DNA from: Rubrivivax sp.
GTDB taxonomy: Bacteria; Pseudomonadota; Gammaproteobacteria; Burkholderiales; Burkholderiaceae_C
DNA length: 64,000 bases
Assembly (NCBI GenBank): GCA_026125665.1
Contig: JAHCKS010000012.1
Location: forward strand, 19,326 to 83,325
Direction of reading: 5' to 3'
Part shown: positions 36,200 through 42,976 of the stretch, one piece after another
Numbering within the stretch: the first letter of the stretch is position 1
How the letters are laid out: every line of letters begins with the position of its first letter
Program-made: the position numbers and the translations under genes
The notes under the pieces: model-generated
What the model was told of the DNA's origin: nothing
The model's input: the letters and a program-made list of their open reading frames with translations, nothing else
Databases searched by the model: none

Positions 36200-36580
36200 T
36201 CACGCCTGCCACACCCCGTAGCCGCGCTCGCGCAGCGAGATCGCGAGCTCGACCTCCATCTCGCGCGCTGCCTCGTAGGGCATGGGGTTGAACACCGCGT
36301 AGAGCGCGGGCAGCAGGCGCACACCGTAGCGGTGCACGAACGGGTTGGCCTGCACGCCGGCCTTGTGCCGGTCGAAGCGCAGGTCGGGGTCCAGCCCGGT
36401 CATGCCGACGTAGACGAAGGGATTCCCGAGCGCGTAGCCCGGGTTGGCGCGGCGAAAGCGCGGCTCGTTCCACACGCGGTCGTCGAGCTCGACCACGTAG
36501 ACGTGGTGGCGGTGCGGGCGGTGGGGGCGCGGCCGCGGCCCGCCGGCGGCGGCCCGCGGCGAAGCGCGCGCCGGGCTCAC
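36200..36580 (-). CDS. GIY-YIG-like nuclease-fold protein
   Basis: A 126-residue protein starting with an Arg/Pro/His-rich stretch. The domain starts at HVYVVELDDRVW and has VYVGMTGLDPDLRFDRHKAG, matching the GIY-YIG pattern (the two Tyr and Arg/His on the first helix). PMPYEAAREMEVELAISLRERGYGVW carries the late catalytic Glu. It is probably a small nuclease or degenerate relative. The GTG at 36580 overlaps the stop of the preceding heme protein gene (GTGA), so translation is coupled. That an apparent nuclease is coupled to a periplasmic heme sensor is odd. Confidence 0.65.
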   Translation of the reverse strand: MSPARASPRAAAGGPRPRPHRPHRHHVYVVELDDRVWNEPRFRRANPGYALGNPFVYVGMTGLDPDLRFDRHKAGVQANPFVHRYGVRLLPALYAVFNPMPYEAAREMEVELAISLRERGYGVWQA

Positions 36581-37455
36581 CCCTCCAGCATCTTGAACGC
36601 CTGCACGAGGCTGGCGCGCATGCGCGAGAACGAGGTCGCCAGCGTGCCGATCTCGTCGCGGCTCGTCACCTTGAAGTCCGGGGCGTCCATCTCGCCCAGG
36701 CTGATGCGGTCGGCCAGCGCCGAGATGCGCGTCACCGGCCGCACGAACATGAACCACAGCACCGCGTTCAGCACCACCGCCACCAGCACCGACACGCCCA
36801 CCGCCAGAACCATGAAGACGCGGAAGGTGTGCTCGGCGCGCGCCTGCGCCACCGCCACCGGCACCTGCACCACCTGCGCCGCGACGATCTCGTCGAGCTT
36901 CCAGCCGAAGCCGTTGCCCGGGCCGTACATCGCCACCATCGTCTGCGGCGCCTTCTCGGGCGTGTCGTGGCAGAACAGGCAGCCCTGCGCGGCCTTCAGC
37001 GGCTTGGCCATGTAGAGCATGCGGCCGGCAGGCGTGTTGCGCTCGCCCGTGGCCGGCGCGGCGAGCGCGCCGTTGCGGAACTGGGTGATGAGGTCGGCTT
37101 CCCACTCGACGGCGCGGTTGGCCGGGTTAGTGGGGTTCAGCGCCGGCTCGCGGTAGAGGAACTGCTTGTACTCGGGCTCGGCGTTGCGCAGGATCTTCAG
37201 CATCTCGATGGCCGAGAACGCCGACACCATCTCGGGCCTGAACTCGTACTTCGACTGCGTCAGCAGCAGCGGGTAGATGCGCTCCAGCGTGTACTTGCGC
37301 ACCGCCGAGGCGCTGTCGATCAGCAGCTTGGCGTTGTGCAGCACCTCCTCGCGCGCGTTGCGCTGCAGCAGGTCCCAGCCGATCGTCGAGATGGCGGCGA
37401 TGGCGGCGGCCAGCAGCGCCAGCAGCACGAGGTTGATCTTGACCAGCAGCTTCAT
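36577..37455 (-). CDS. Periplasmic DUF3365 c-type heme sensor with HAMP domain and no output domain
   Basis: A 292-residue membrane protein. The first helix (residues 6-26) is followed by a periplasmic DUF3365 (Tll0287-like) domain. QGCLFCH (CxxCH at about residues 159-163) is a c-type heme attachment site, with other conserved segments TLERIYPLL, PEYKQFLYREPALNPTNPAN and AKPLKAAQGC. A second helix (about 215-240) is followed by a HAMP domain (RPVTRISALADRISLGEMD to DEIGTLATSFSRM). The protein stops right after HAMP, so an output partner must be separate. A role in redox or NO sensing is inferred. A very strong AGGAGGAG site precedes the ATG. Confidence 0.85.
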   Translation of the reverse strand: MKLLVKINLVLLALLAAAIAAISTIGWDLLQRNAREEVLHNAKLLIDSASAVRKYTLERIYPLLLTQSKYEFRPEMVSAFSAIEMLKILRNAEPEYKQFLYREPALNPTNPANRAVEWEADLITQFRNGALAAPATGERNTPAGRMLYMAKPLKAAQGCLFCHDTPEKAPQTMVAMYGPGNGFGWKLDEIVAAQVVQVPVAVAQARAEHTFRVFMVLAVGVSVLVAVVLNAVLWFMFVRPVTRISALADRISLGEMDAPDFKVTSRDEIGTLATSFSRMRASLVQAFKMLEG

Positions 37456-37599
37456 TGATCCGGCTCCTCCTGGGGCGCCCGACCGGCGGTGGGGCGCGGC
37501 GGGGACTGTATGCCGGTTGGCTGGCCGGCGGTAGCGTGCCGGGCGTGGGGGAGGGAGGAATGGCAGGTCACCGCGCGGCCGCGCGACTGCCCGGCGAGC

Positions 37600-37713
37600 A
37601 TGCTTGCGGCGAAGGAGGTAGCCGACTTCGTCGAGCCGTTCCGCCCGATGTGGGAGACGAAGTTCAACCAGCTGGACAGGGTCCTGAGCGGGCTCAGGAG
37701 GAGAAGGACATGA
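37600..37713 (+). pseudogene. 3' remnant of an ArsR-family regulator
   Basis: Only the last ~37 residues are present: ATG at 37600, then AAKEVADFVEPFRPMWETKF and NQLDRVLSGL. This matches the C-terminal helix region of ArsR regulators that partner AHSA1 genes (the Trp and the amphipathic final helix). No winged helix precedes it. The ATGA overlap with the next frame is typical of intact ArsR-AHSA1 pairs, so this is decay of such an operon. Confidence 0.55.
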
Positions 37714-37994
37714 ATGCCGGCAAGACACGGGCCGTCAAGGACTTCGCGGGCCGATCGATCACCATCGCCATCGAGGACGCGTTCTGCGACGAGCACGGTG
37801 CGGTGAACCCCAGGCTGCCCGTGTCGAAGGGGGAGATCGTCTTCACGCCCACCGACGGCGGGACGCGGGTCGAGTTCGCGATGATCTACGAGGACGAGGA
37901 TGCGCTGCGCAAGATCGTGCAGATGGGCTTCGAGCACGGCATCGCCACCTGCATGGACCAGCTCGAGTCGCTGCTGAGCCGGCGCGCGAGCTGA
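37710..37994 (+). pseudogene. Truncated AHSA1/SRPBCC-family protein
   Basis: A 94-residue product. The first 10 residues come from a start region with an AGGAGGAG ribosome site. The rest matches the C-terminal half of AHSA1/SRPBCC domains: ITIAIEDAFCDEHGAVNP, GEIVFTPTDGGTRVEFAMIY and the final helix MGFEHGIATCMDQLESLL. About 60 residues of the N-terminal half of the domain (strand 1, helices) are missing, suggesting an internal deletion. It could still be translated, but is unlikely to fold as a normal lipid-binding cup. Confidence 0.6.
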
Positions 37995-38106
37995 GCGTGT
38001 GGCGCGGCCGGGCGCTCGGGCCGCCGCCCGCAAGCGGCCGTGTGCACCGGCGCACAATGGCCGAAGTCCCGTGGCCCCAGGGCCCGAATGCCGGAGGTGA
38101 ATGGCC

Positions 38107-38574
38107 ATGCCCCTTGCTGCACAGGCGTCTGCCGCGATCGCGGGCTACCCCGTGGGGGTGGGCATCACCTGCCACCAGGCCGTGTGGTTCTGGGCGGCCG
38201 AGGAAGCGACGGCGCAGGGCCTCGTGCCCGCGCGGCCGCTGCTGGCGCGCATGGGCAACATCGCCAACATGCCGGGCTCGGCCCAGGGCGCGATGCTGCG
38301 CCTGCCGCGCGTGGGTGCCGTCGACTTCAACCACACCGCGGCGCTGCCGCCGCCCGGGACCGTGCTGCTGTGGCTGAACGCACCGACGCACAGCGCCGTG
38401 GTCACCGCGAACGGCATCTCCGGCTACAACCAGAGCTGTGTCTTCCCGCACCTGCCGGCGCTGGGGAACTACTCGAGCGGGCTGCGCACCCAGCTCGGTG
38501 CCGGCTCGCGCCTGTGCTACATGATCGCGGAGAACGACATCGTGCGCGCGGCGGGCGGGGTGTTCCACCTGTAG
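38107..38574 (+). CDS. Small protein with papain-like Cys/His arrangement, function unknown
   Basis: A 155-residue protein with no membrane segment or signal peptide. It has a Cys at the start of a helix (GITCHQAVWFWAAEE, residues about 17-31) and a later hydrophobic strand with a His (VLLWLNAPTHSAVVTANG, His near 98). SGYNQSCVFPHL and RLCYMIAE follow. Cys-helix followed by His-strand is the order in NlpC/P60 and other papain-like hydrolases, as in some amidase-type toxins, but this is pattern matching only. The second ATG (38107) is chosen because a strong GGAGG site lies nine bases upstream; the first ATG (38101) is too close to it. Confidence 0.6.
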   Translation: MPLAAQASAAIAGYPVGVGITCHQAVWFWAAEEATAQGLVPARPLLARMGNIANMPGSAQGAMLRLPRVGAVDFNHTAALPPPGTVLLWLNAPTHSAVVTANGISGYNQSCVFPHLPALGNYSSGLRTQLGAGSRLCYMIAENDIVRAAGGVFHL

Positions 38575-38587
38575 GCCGCGCCCGGCC

Positions 38588-38990
38588 TCACTTCACGTAG
38601 ACCACCTGCCCGCCGCGCACCACGCACCACGCACTTCACCGCGGCGAAGCGCTTCACGTCCTGCGCGGGGTCGGCCTTCAGGACCACCAGGTCGGCGTCC
38701 AGTTCCATCGCGCGGCGGGCGCCGTGGTCAGCGATGCCAGGATCTGCATCGCGCTCATGCCGGCGCCCTCATGCGACTGACGCCGCGCCGGCCCTGCGGG
38801 GTGACGAGGAACAGCTTGGTCGCGTCGGCGCCCGCGTCGAGGTTCTGCCGCACGGTGGCGAGGGCCGACCCCACGGTGTCGGGCCGCGGCAGCTTGTCGC
38901 GGAAGGCTCTGCTGCACTCCGTGTGCGGGCGTCGGCGAAGTCGCCGCCGAGCAGGTGGACGTGGCTGTTCTGGAAAACCGGCGACGACCA
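38588..38990 (-). pseudogene. Degraded amidohydrolase-family gene
   Basis: Pieces of one metal-dependent amidohydrolase are scattered over at least three frames on the minus strand. These are VFQNSHVHLLGGDFADA (metal-binding HxH strand) near 38975-38920 and SALATVRQNLDAGADATKLFLVTPQG near 38865-38790. MSAMQILASLTTAPAARW near 38760-38710 and LDADLVVLKADPAQDVKRFAAVKCVVRG near 38702-38630 complete the set. The C-terminal end RGGQVVYVK and stop (38588) are restored if a 7-base tandem duplication (CACGCAC at 38621-38634) is removed. The ~200 central residues are missing. It cannot make a functional enzyme. Confidence 0.7.
38621..38634. repeat. 7-bp tandem duplication causing a frameshift in the amidohydrolase remnant
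   Basis: CACGCAC is present twice in a row. Removing one copy brings the last nine codons and stop back into frame with the upstream part. Confidence 0.65.
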
Positions 38991-39097
38991 CGCCGCGATC
39001 GGGCCGAGGGAGAGGTCCCAGACCGTGGCGGGCAAGCAGCCGCACGGAAGAGCGCGAACCTGCTCGCGCTGCCGTGGCGCCCGCGGCCGCGGTCGAC

Positions 39098-41755
39098 TCA
39101 ATCGACGTCCGCGCCGGCGAACGCCACGGCGCCGGCCCGGGACACATCGAGGCTTCGCCCGGCCGCGGACCGGCGCTGGAACTCGGCTTCGCCGAGCACG
39201 GCGACCGCCAGATCCATGGCGCGGCGCGCGTGCATGGCTTCGCAGGGATGGGGCGTCGTGCGGCGCGCCGCGTAGTCGGCATCGGCGAAGCCGATGAGCA
39301 TGGCCGCGGCGCGCATGCGGCCTTCGAGCGCGGCGAGCAAAGCGAGGTGCGGCGCCGTGGCGCCTTGCATCTCATGGCGGACGATCATCGCCCAGCCCGC
39401 CTGCGCCACCGAGCGTGCCCGCGCCGTGTCGCCGAGCGCCACCAGGGCCTCGGTCAGGTTCGCCCGGCCGCCCGCGATCGCGTACTCCTCGCGCGTGCCC
39501 TCCACGGCGGCCAGCAGCGCCTCGCCCTCGCGCACCGCCGCCTCGGCGTCGCCGGCCCCGACCAGCACGTCGATGAGGACGAAGCGCGCCTCCAGCCCGG
39601 CCGATCCCTGTGCCCGTTCGAGTTCGAGCTGGCGGCGCGTCATCTGCAGCGCGCGCGCCGCGTCGTGCGGCAGGCCCATTCGGGCGGCGTGCGTACGCGC
39701 CTCGGCGCCGCAGAGCAGGCGCTGCGGCGGCCAGTCCGGCCGCTCGAGCGCCTCCATCGCGGCCATCGCGGCCGCGGCGGTCTCGGCGTCGTCCGACCAC
39801 ATCGCCATCAGCGCGAGCTGGCTCTCGGCCAGATAGGCGGCAAACGGATCGACGCCGCCGGCGCGGGCGATCTCGACCGCGCGCCGTGCCGCGGCAAGGC
39901 CCCGACCCGCCCACCGTGTGCCCCAGGCGCGCGCGAGCATGTTCAACCCGCGCAGGCGAGCGCCGACATCCGGGCAGGCATCGACCATCGCCTCGACCTG
40001 GTCGGCCAGCGCCATCTGCTCGGAATAGACCGCCGATGGCAGCGCGCAGAGCAGCGTCGCGCCCAGGCTCAGCGCCGTGGCGGCCGCACCGTGTTCGCGC
40101 GCCCACGCGAAGGCGTCGCGCGCGTTGTCCAGGTCGGGCGCGAGCCGGCTCAACCAGGCGTCCCAGCCCACGCTGCCGTCGAAAGCGTGCTCGAACTCGG
40201 CGTCGAACCGGGCCGCCATCGCGCGGGCGTGGCGCTGCTGCAGGGCGGGGAGTTCGCCGCTGGCCCGCAGCAGCTCGCCCGCCAGGGCCTTGGCGGAGTC
40301 GAGCAGCCGATAGCGTGGGGCGCCATCCGGGCCGGTGGTGCTGGTCGTGCCGTCCGCGCCGTCCAGCACCGCGACCAGCGAGTGGTCCACGAGCTCGCCC
40401 AGCGCGTCGAGCGTGGCCCAGTCGTCACGTTCGGGGCGGCCATCGGCGCGGCCATCGGCGCCCCCACCGACCACGTCCTGGATCAGCGCGAGATCAGCGC
40501 TGCCGGAGAACACGGCCAGCTGCCGGAACACCGCCTGGGTGCGCTCACCGAGCAGGCCATGGCTCCACTCGAGTGCGGCGCGCAGGGTCTGCTGCCGCGC
40601 CGGCGCGTCACGGTCGCGGTTGGACGTGAGCAGGCGCAGCCGGTCGTCCAGCGCGGCGGCCAGCCGCTTCAGGCCCATGAGCGGCGTGCGCGCCGCCGCC
40701 AGCTCGATCGCGAGAGCCAGGCCGTCGAGGCGGCGACAGATCTCCACCGCATCGGCGACCCCCGCGTCGTCGAGCGCGAATCTCGGGTTCACCGCCTGGG
40801 CTCGCTCGACGAACAGGGCCAGCGCCCCGAACTCCATGGCGCGCGCGGCGGATACGGGCCCGGTGGGCAACGCGAGCGGCCCGATGCGGTAGACGTGCTC
40901 GATCATCAGCCGCAGCGGGACCTGGCTGGTGACCAGCAGCCGCAGCCCGGGTGCGGCTGCGAGCAGCGTCTTGGCGGCGGTGGCCACGGCATCGGCCAGG
41001 TGTTCGGCGTTGTCCAGGCCGACCAGCAGGTCCAGCGGCGCGAGGGCTGCGGTCAGCCCCTGCAATCGATCGCCCTCGCCGATGCGCACACCCAGGGCGG
41101 CTGCGATCGCCTCGGGCAGCGCACCGCCGTCCGCGACATCGGCCAGCTCGACCCAGCACACCCCGTGCGCGTGGCTGCCGGCGCGCTGCTGCAGCAGGCG
41201 CTGCGCGAGCGCCGTCTTGCCGATGCCGCCGGCGCCGACGATGCTGACGAGCCGGCGCGTGCCGAGCAACGCGCCGAGCGCGTGCAGGTCGTCGTCGCGG
41301 CCATGCAGCACGCGCGGGCTGGTTGGCAGGTTGGTGCGCAGCACCGGCGCGGCCACGGTGGGGGCGGCAGAGGCGGCCGAGGCGGCGGGGGCGGGCGGTC
41401 CGCCGGAAGCCGCCGGTTCGGCGTGCACCGGCAGCACGGCGTCGTCCGCAACGACCGCCGTGAAGCGGTAGCCGCGGCCGGGGATCGTCGAGATGGTGCC
41501 GTTGCCCAGCAGCTTGCGCAGCGCGCTCACCTGCACCTGAAGGTTGTTCTCCTCGACGACCACGCCCGGCCACACCCGGTCCAGCAGCTCGGACTTGGAG
41601 AGCATGCGGTGGCGGTTCTCGGCCAGCGTCACGAGCAGGTCGAAGGCCCGGCCGCCGAGATGCGCCGGGCGGCCGTCGACAAGGAGCTCTCGCGTGGCCG
41701 GGTCGAGGCGGCAGCGGCCGAAGCGCAACGGGGAGGAGGCCGTGGGCTGTTGCAC
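39098..41755 (-). CDS. Winged-helix STAND regulator (OmpR-type DNA-binding domain + NB-ARC-like ATPase + helical repeats)
   Basis: An 885-residue regulator of the AfsR/SARP-like ATPase type. Residues 8-100 are an OmpR/PhoB-type winged helix (GGRAFDLLVTLAENRHRMLSK, VVVEENNLQVQVSALRKLLG, IPGRGYRF). After an Ala/Pro linker comes the STAND NTPase with Walker A GAGGIGKT (about 174-181), Walker B-like LDLLVGLDNAEHL, a sensor segment LRLLVTSQVPLR and the winged-helix extension with LDGLALAIELAAARTPLMG. The last ~400 residues are helical, TPR-like. It lacks a receiver domain, so signal entry is probably through the helical repeats. The GTG at 41755 is the only start in this frame. It is divergent from the methyltransferase gene. 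Confidence 0.88.
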   Translation of the reverse strand: MQQPTASSPLRFGRCRLDPATRELLVDGRPAHLGGRAFDLLVTLAENRHRMLSKSELLDRVWPGVVVEENNLQVQVSALRKLLGNGTISTIPGRGYRFTAVVADDAVLPVHAEPAASGGPPAPAASAASAAPTVAAPVLRTNLPTSPRVLHGRDDDLHALGALLGTRRLVSIVGAGGIGKTALAQRLLQQRAGSHAHGVCWVELADVADGGALPEAIAAALGVRIGEGDRLQGLTAALAPLDLLVGLDNAEHLADAVATAAKTLLAAAPGLRLLVTSQVPLRLMIEHVYRIGPLALPTGPVSAARAMEFGALALFVERAQAVNPRFALDDAGVADAVEICRRLDGLALAIELAAARTPLMGLKRLAAALDDRLRLLTSNRDRDAPARQQTLRAALEWSHGLLGERTQAVFRQLAVFSGSADLALIQDVVGGGADGRADGRPERDDWATLDALGELVDHSLVAVLDGADGTTSTTGPDGAPRYRLLDSAKALAGELLRASGELPALQQRHARAMAARFDAEFEHAFDGSVGWDAWLSRLAPDLDNARDAFAWAREHGAAATALSLGATLLCALPSAVYSEQMALADQVEAMVDACPDVGARLRGLNMLARAWGTRWAGRGLAAARRAVEIARAGGVDPFAAYLAESQLALMAMWSDDAETAAAAMAAMEALERPDWPPQRLLCGAEARTHAARMGLPHDAARALQMTRRQLELERAQGSAGLEARFVLIDVLVGAGDAEAAVREGEALLAAVEGTREEYAIAGGRANLTEALVALGDTARARSVAQAGWAMIVRHEMQGATAPHLALLAALEGRMRAAAMLIGFADADYAARRTTPHPCEAMHARRAMDLAVAVLGEAEFQRRSAAGRSLDVSRAGAVAFAGADVD

Positions 41756-41831
41756 GGGGCATGTGCACGAGGCACCGGGCGGTGGCAGGGCGCTGCGGAG
41801 CGTATCAGCCGAGGGCGTGCGCGCGGCCCGG

Positions 41832-41858
41832 ATTCAGGAATATTCAGCGGCGGCTCAG
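41832..41858. promoter_or_regulatory. Direct-repeat candidate operator for the winged-helix STAND regulator
   Basis: ATTCAG at 41832-41837 and 41842-41847 (10-base period), then a variant GCTCAG at 41853-41858 (11-base period). OmpR-type proteins bind such in-phase direct half-sites. It is the only AT-richer patch in the 189-base divergent intergenic region, about 75-100 bases upstream of each gene, which suggests control of both. Confidence 0.4.
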
Positions 41859-41944
41859 GACGGGCGCGGAGCGGCCCTTCACAGTTGCGCCGTCGCGGTG
41901 GTGAATGCACCGAACCCGAGGCACCCCAACCCGAGGAGACGAAG

Positions 41945-42949
41945 ATGTCAGTGGCCGATGTCGAGAGCAAGCTGGTGGAGTGGACCGTCGGCGCCGGCGC
42001 GCTGGAGCTGCTGCGCGTGGCCTGCCGTGCCGGCTTGCCGGGATGGCTGGCCGATCCGCGCTCGCCCGAGGAGTTCGCCTCCGTCGCCGGCATCGACGCG
42101 CAGCAGGCCGGCCGCATCTGCCACGCGCTGCTGGCGCTGGGCGTGGTGACGCACACGGAGGGCCGCTTCTGCCTGCACCCGGACTGGGTCGAGGCCCTCG
42201 GCGCGCAGCGTCCGCTGCCGATGGACGCCCGCCTGGAGTTCGTGGCCGCGTGGCGCAACGGGCTCGCCCATGCCCTCGACCCGGCGCCGGGATTCGCTGG
42301 TGTGGACCCGGCCGAGGCCGTCGCCCTGGCGTGCGGCGTGTGGGGTGTCGCGACATCGCCGGCGGCCCTGCAATCCTGGGCAGCCCTGGACGACGCGATG
42401 CCCGAGGTGCGCGAGGTGTGGCGAAACGGCGGCCGCCATGCCGAGTTCGGCTGTGGCGCGGGCCGCGACCTGGTGCGCGTGGCAGCGATGTATCCCGGCG
42501 TGCAGTGCGTCGGCTACGAGCTGCTGCCGCCGGTGATGGAAGCGGCACGCGAGCTGGCGCGCGCGGCGGGTGTCGAAGGCCGCGTGGAGCTGCGACGCGC
42601 CGACGTGCGCGAGGTCGATGTGAATGCGGAGTTCGACACCCTCGTGTGGAGCCAGATGTTCTTCCCGGAGCCCACGCGCGAAGCGGCCATCGGCGCCGTG
42701 CGCCGTGCGTTGCGCCCCGGCGGCTACGTGGTGATTCCGCTGATGGCCGATCGGCCCGGGCCGGAAGCGATCACGCCGAGCACGCCCCACCAGCTCGTCA
42801 CGCTGGTGGCCGTGTCCTTCGTGCGCTGGGGGATCCTGTGGCCGACGGCGGATGCGCTGCGCGCCGAGATGGAGGCGCAGGGCTTCACGCACCGGTACAC
42901 GCTGCCGCATCCGCGCACGGCCTTCATGGTGATGCGCTCGCCGTCGTAG
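41945..42949 (+). CDS. SAM-dependent methyltransferase of the winged-helix O-methyltransferase type
   Basis: A 334-residue protein. The N-terminal ~85 residues form a helical/winged-helix dimerisation domain (LRVACRAGLPGWLADPRSPEEFASVAGI, ICHALLALGVVTHTEGRF). The Rossmann methyltransferase domain follows with motif I AEFGCGAGRDLVRVA, the acidic strand-2 end VGYELLPPVMEAAREL, RADVREVDV, and post-motif RRALRPGGYVVIPLMA. This architecture is typical of small-molecule O-methyltransferases. GAGGAGA lies eight bases before the ATG. Divergent from the STAND regulator, which probably controls it. The substrate is unknown. Confidence 0.85.
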   Translation: MSVADVESKLVEWTVGAGALELLRVACRAGLPGWLADPRSPEEFASVAGIDAQQAGRICHALLALGVVTHTEGRFCLHPDWVEALGAQRPLPMDARLEFVAAWRNGLAHALDPAPGFAGVDPAEAVALACGVWGVATSPAALQSWAALDDAMPEVREVWRNGGRHAEFGCGAGRDLVRVAAMYPGVQCVGYELLPPVMEAARELARAAGVEGRVELRRADVREVDVNAEFDTLVWSQMFFPEPTREAAIGAVRRALRPGGYVVIPLMADRPGPEAITPSTPHQLVTLVAVSFVRWGILWPTADALRAEMEAQGFTHRYTLPHPRTAFMVMRSPS

Positions 42950-42976
42950 GCAGCAGCCGCTCCGGGTGCCGCGCCT

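Noticed and set aside
38771-41700. Very long plus-strand open frame opposite the winged-helix STAND gene
   Set aside because: It has Arg/Gly/Pro/Ala-rich composition with no domain and lies opposite a gene with clear motifs. Only its end (41945-42949) is the real methyltransferase.
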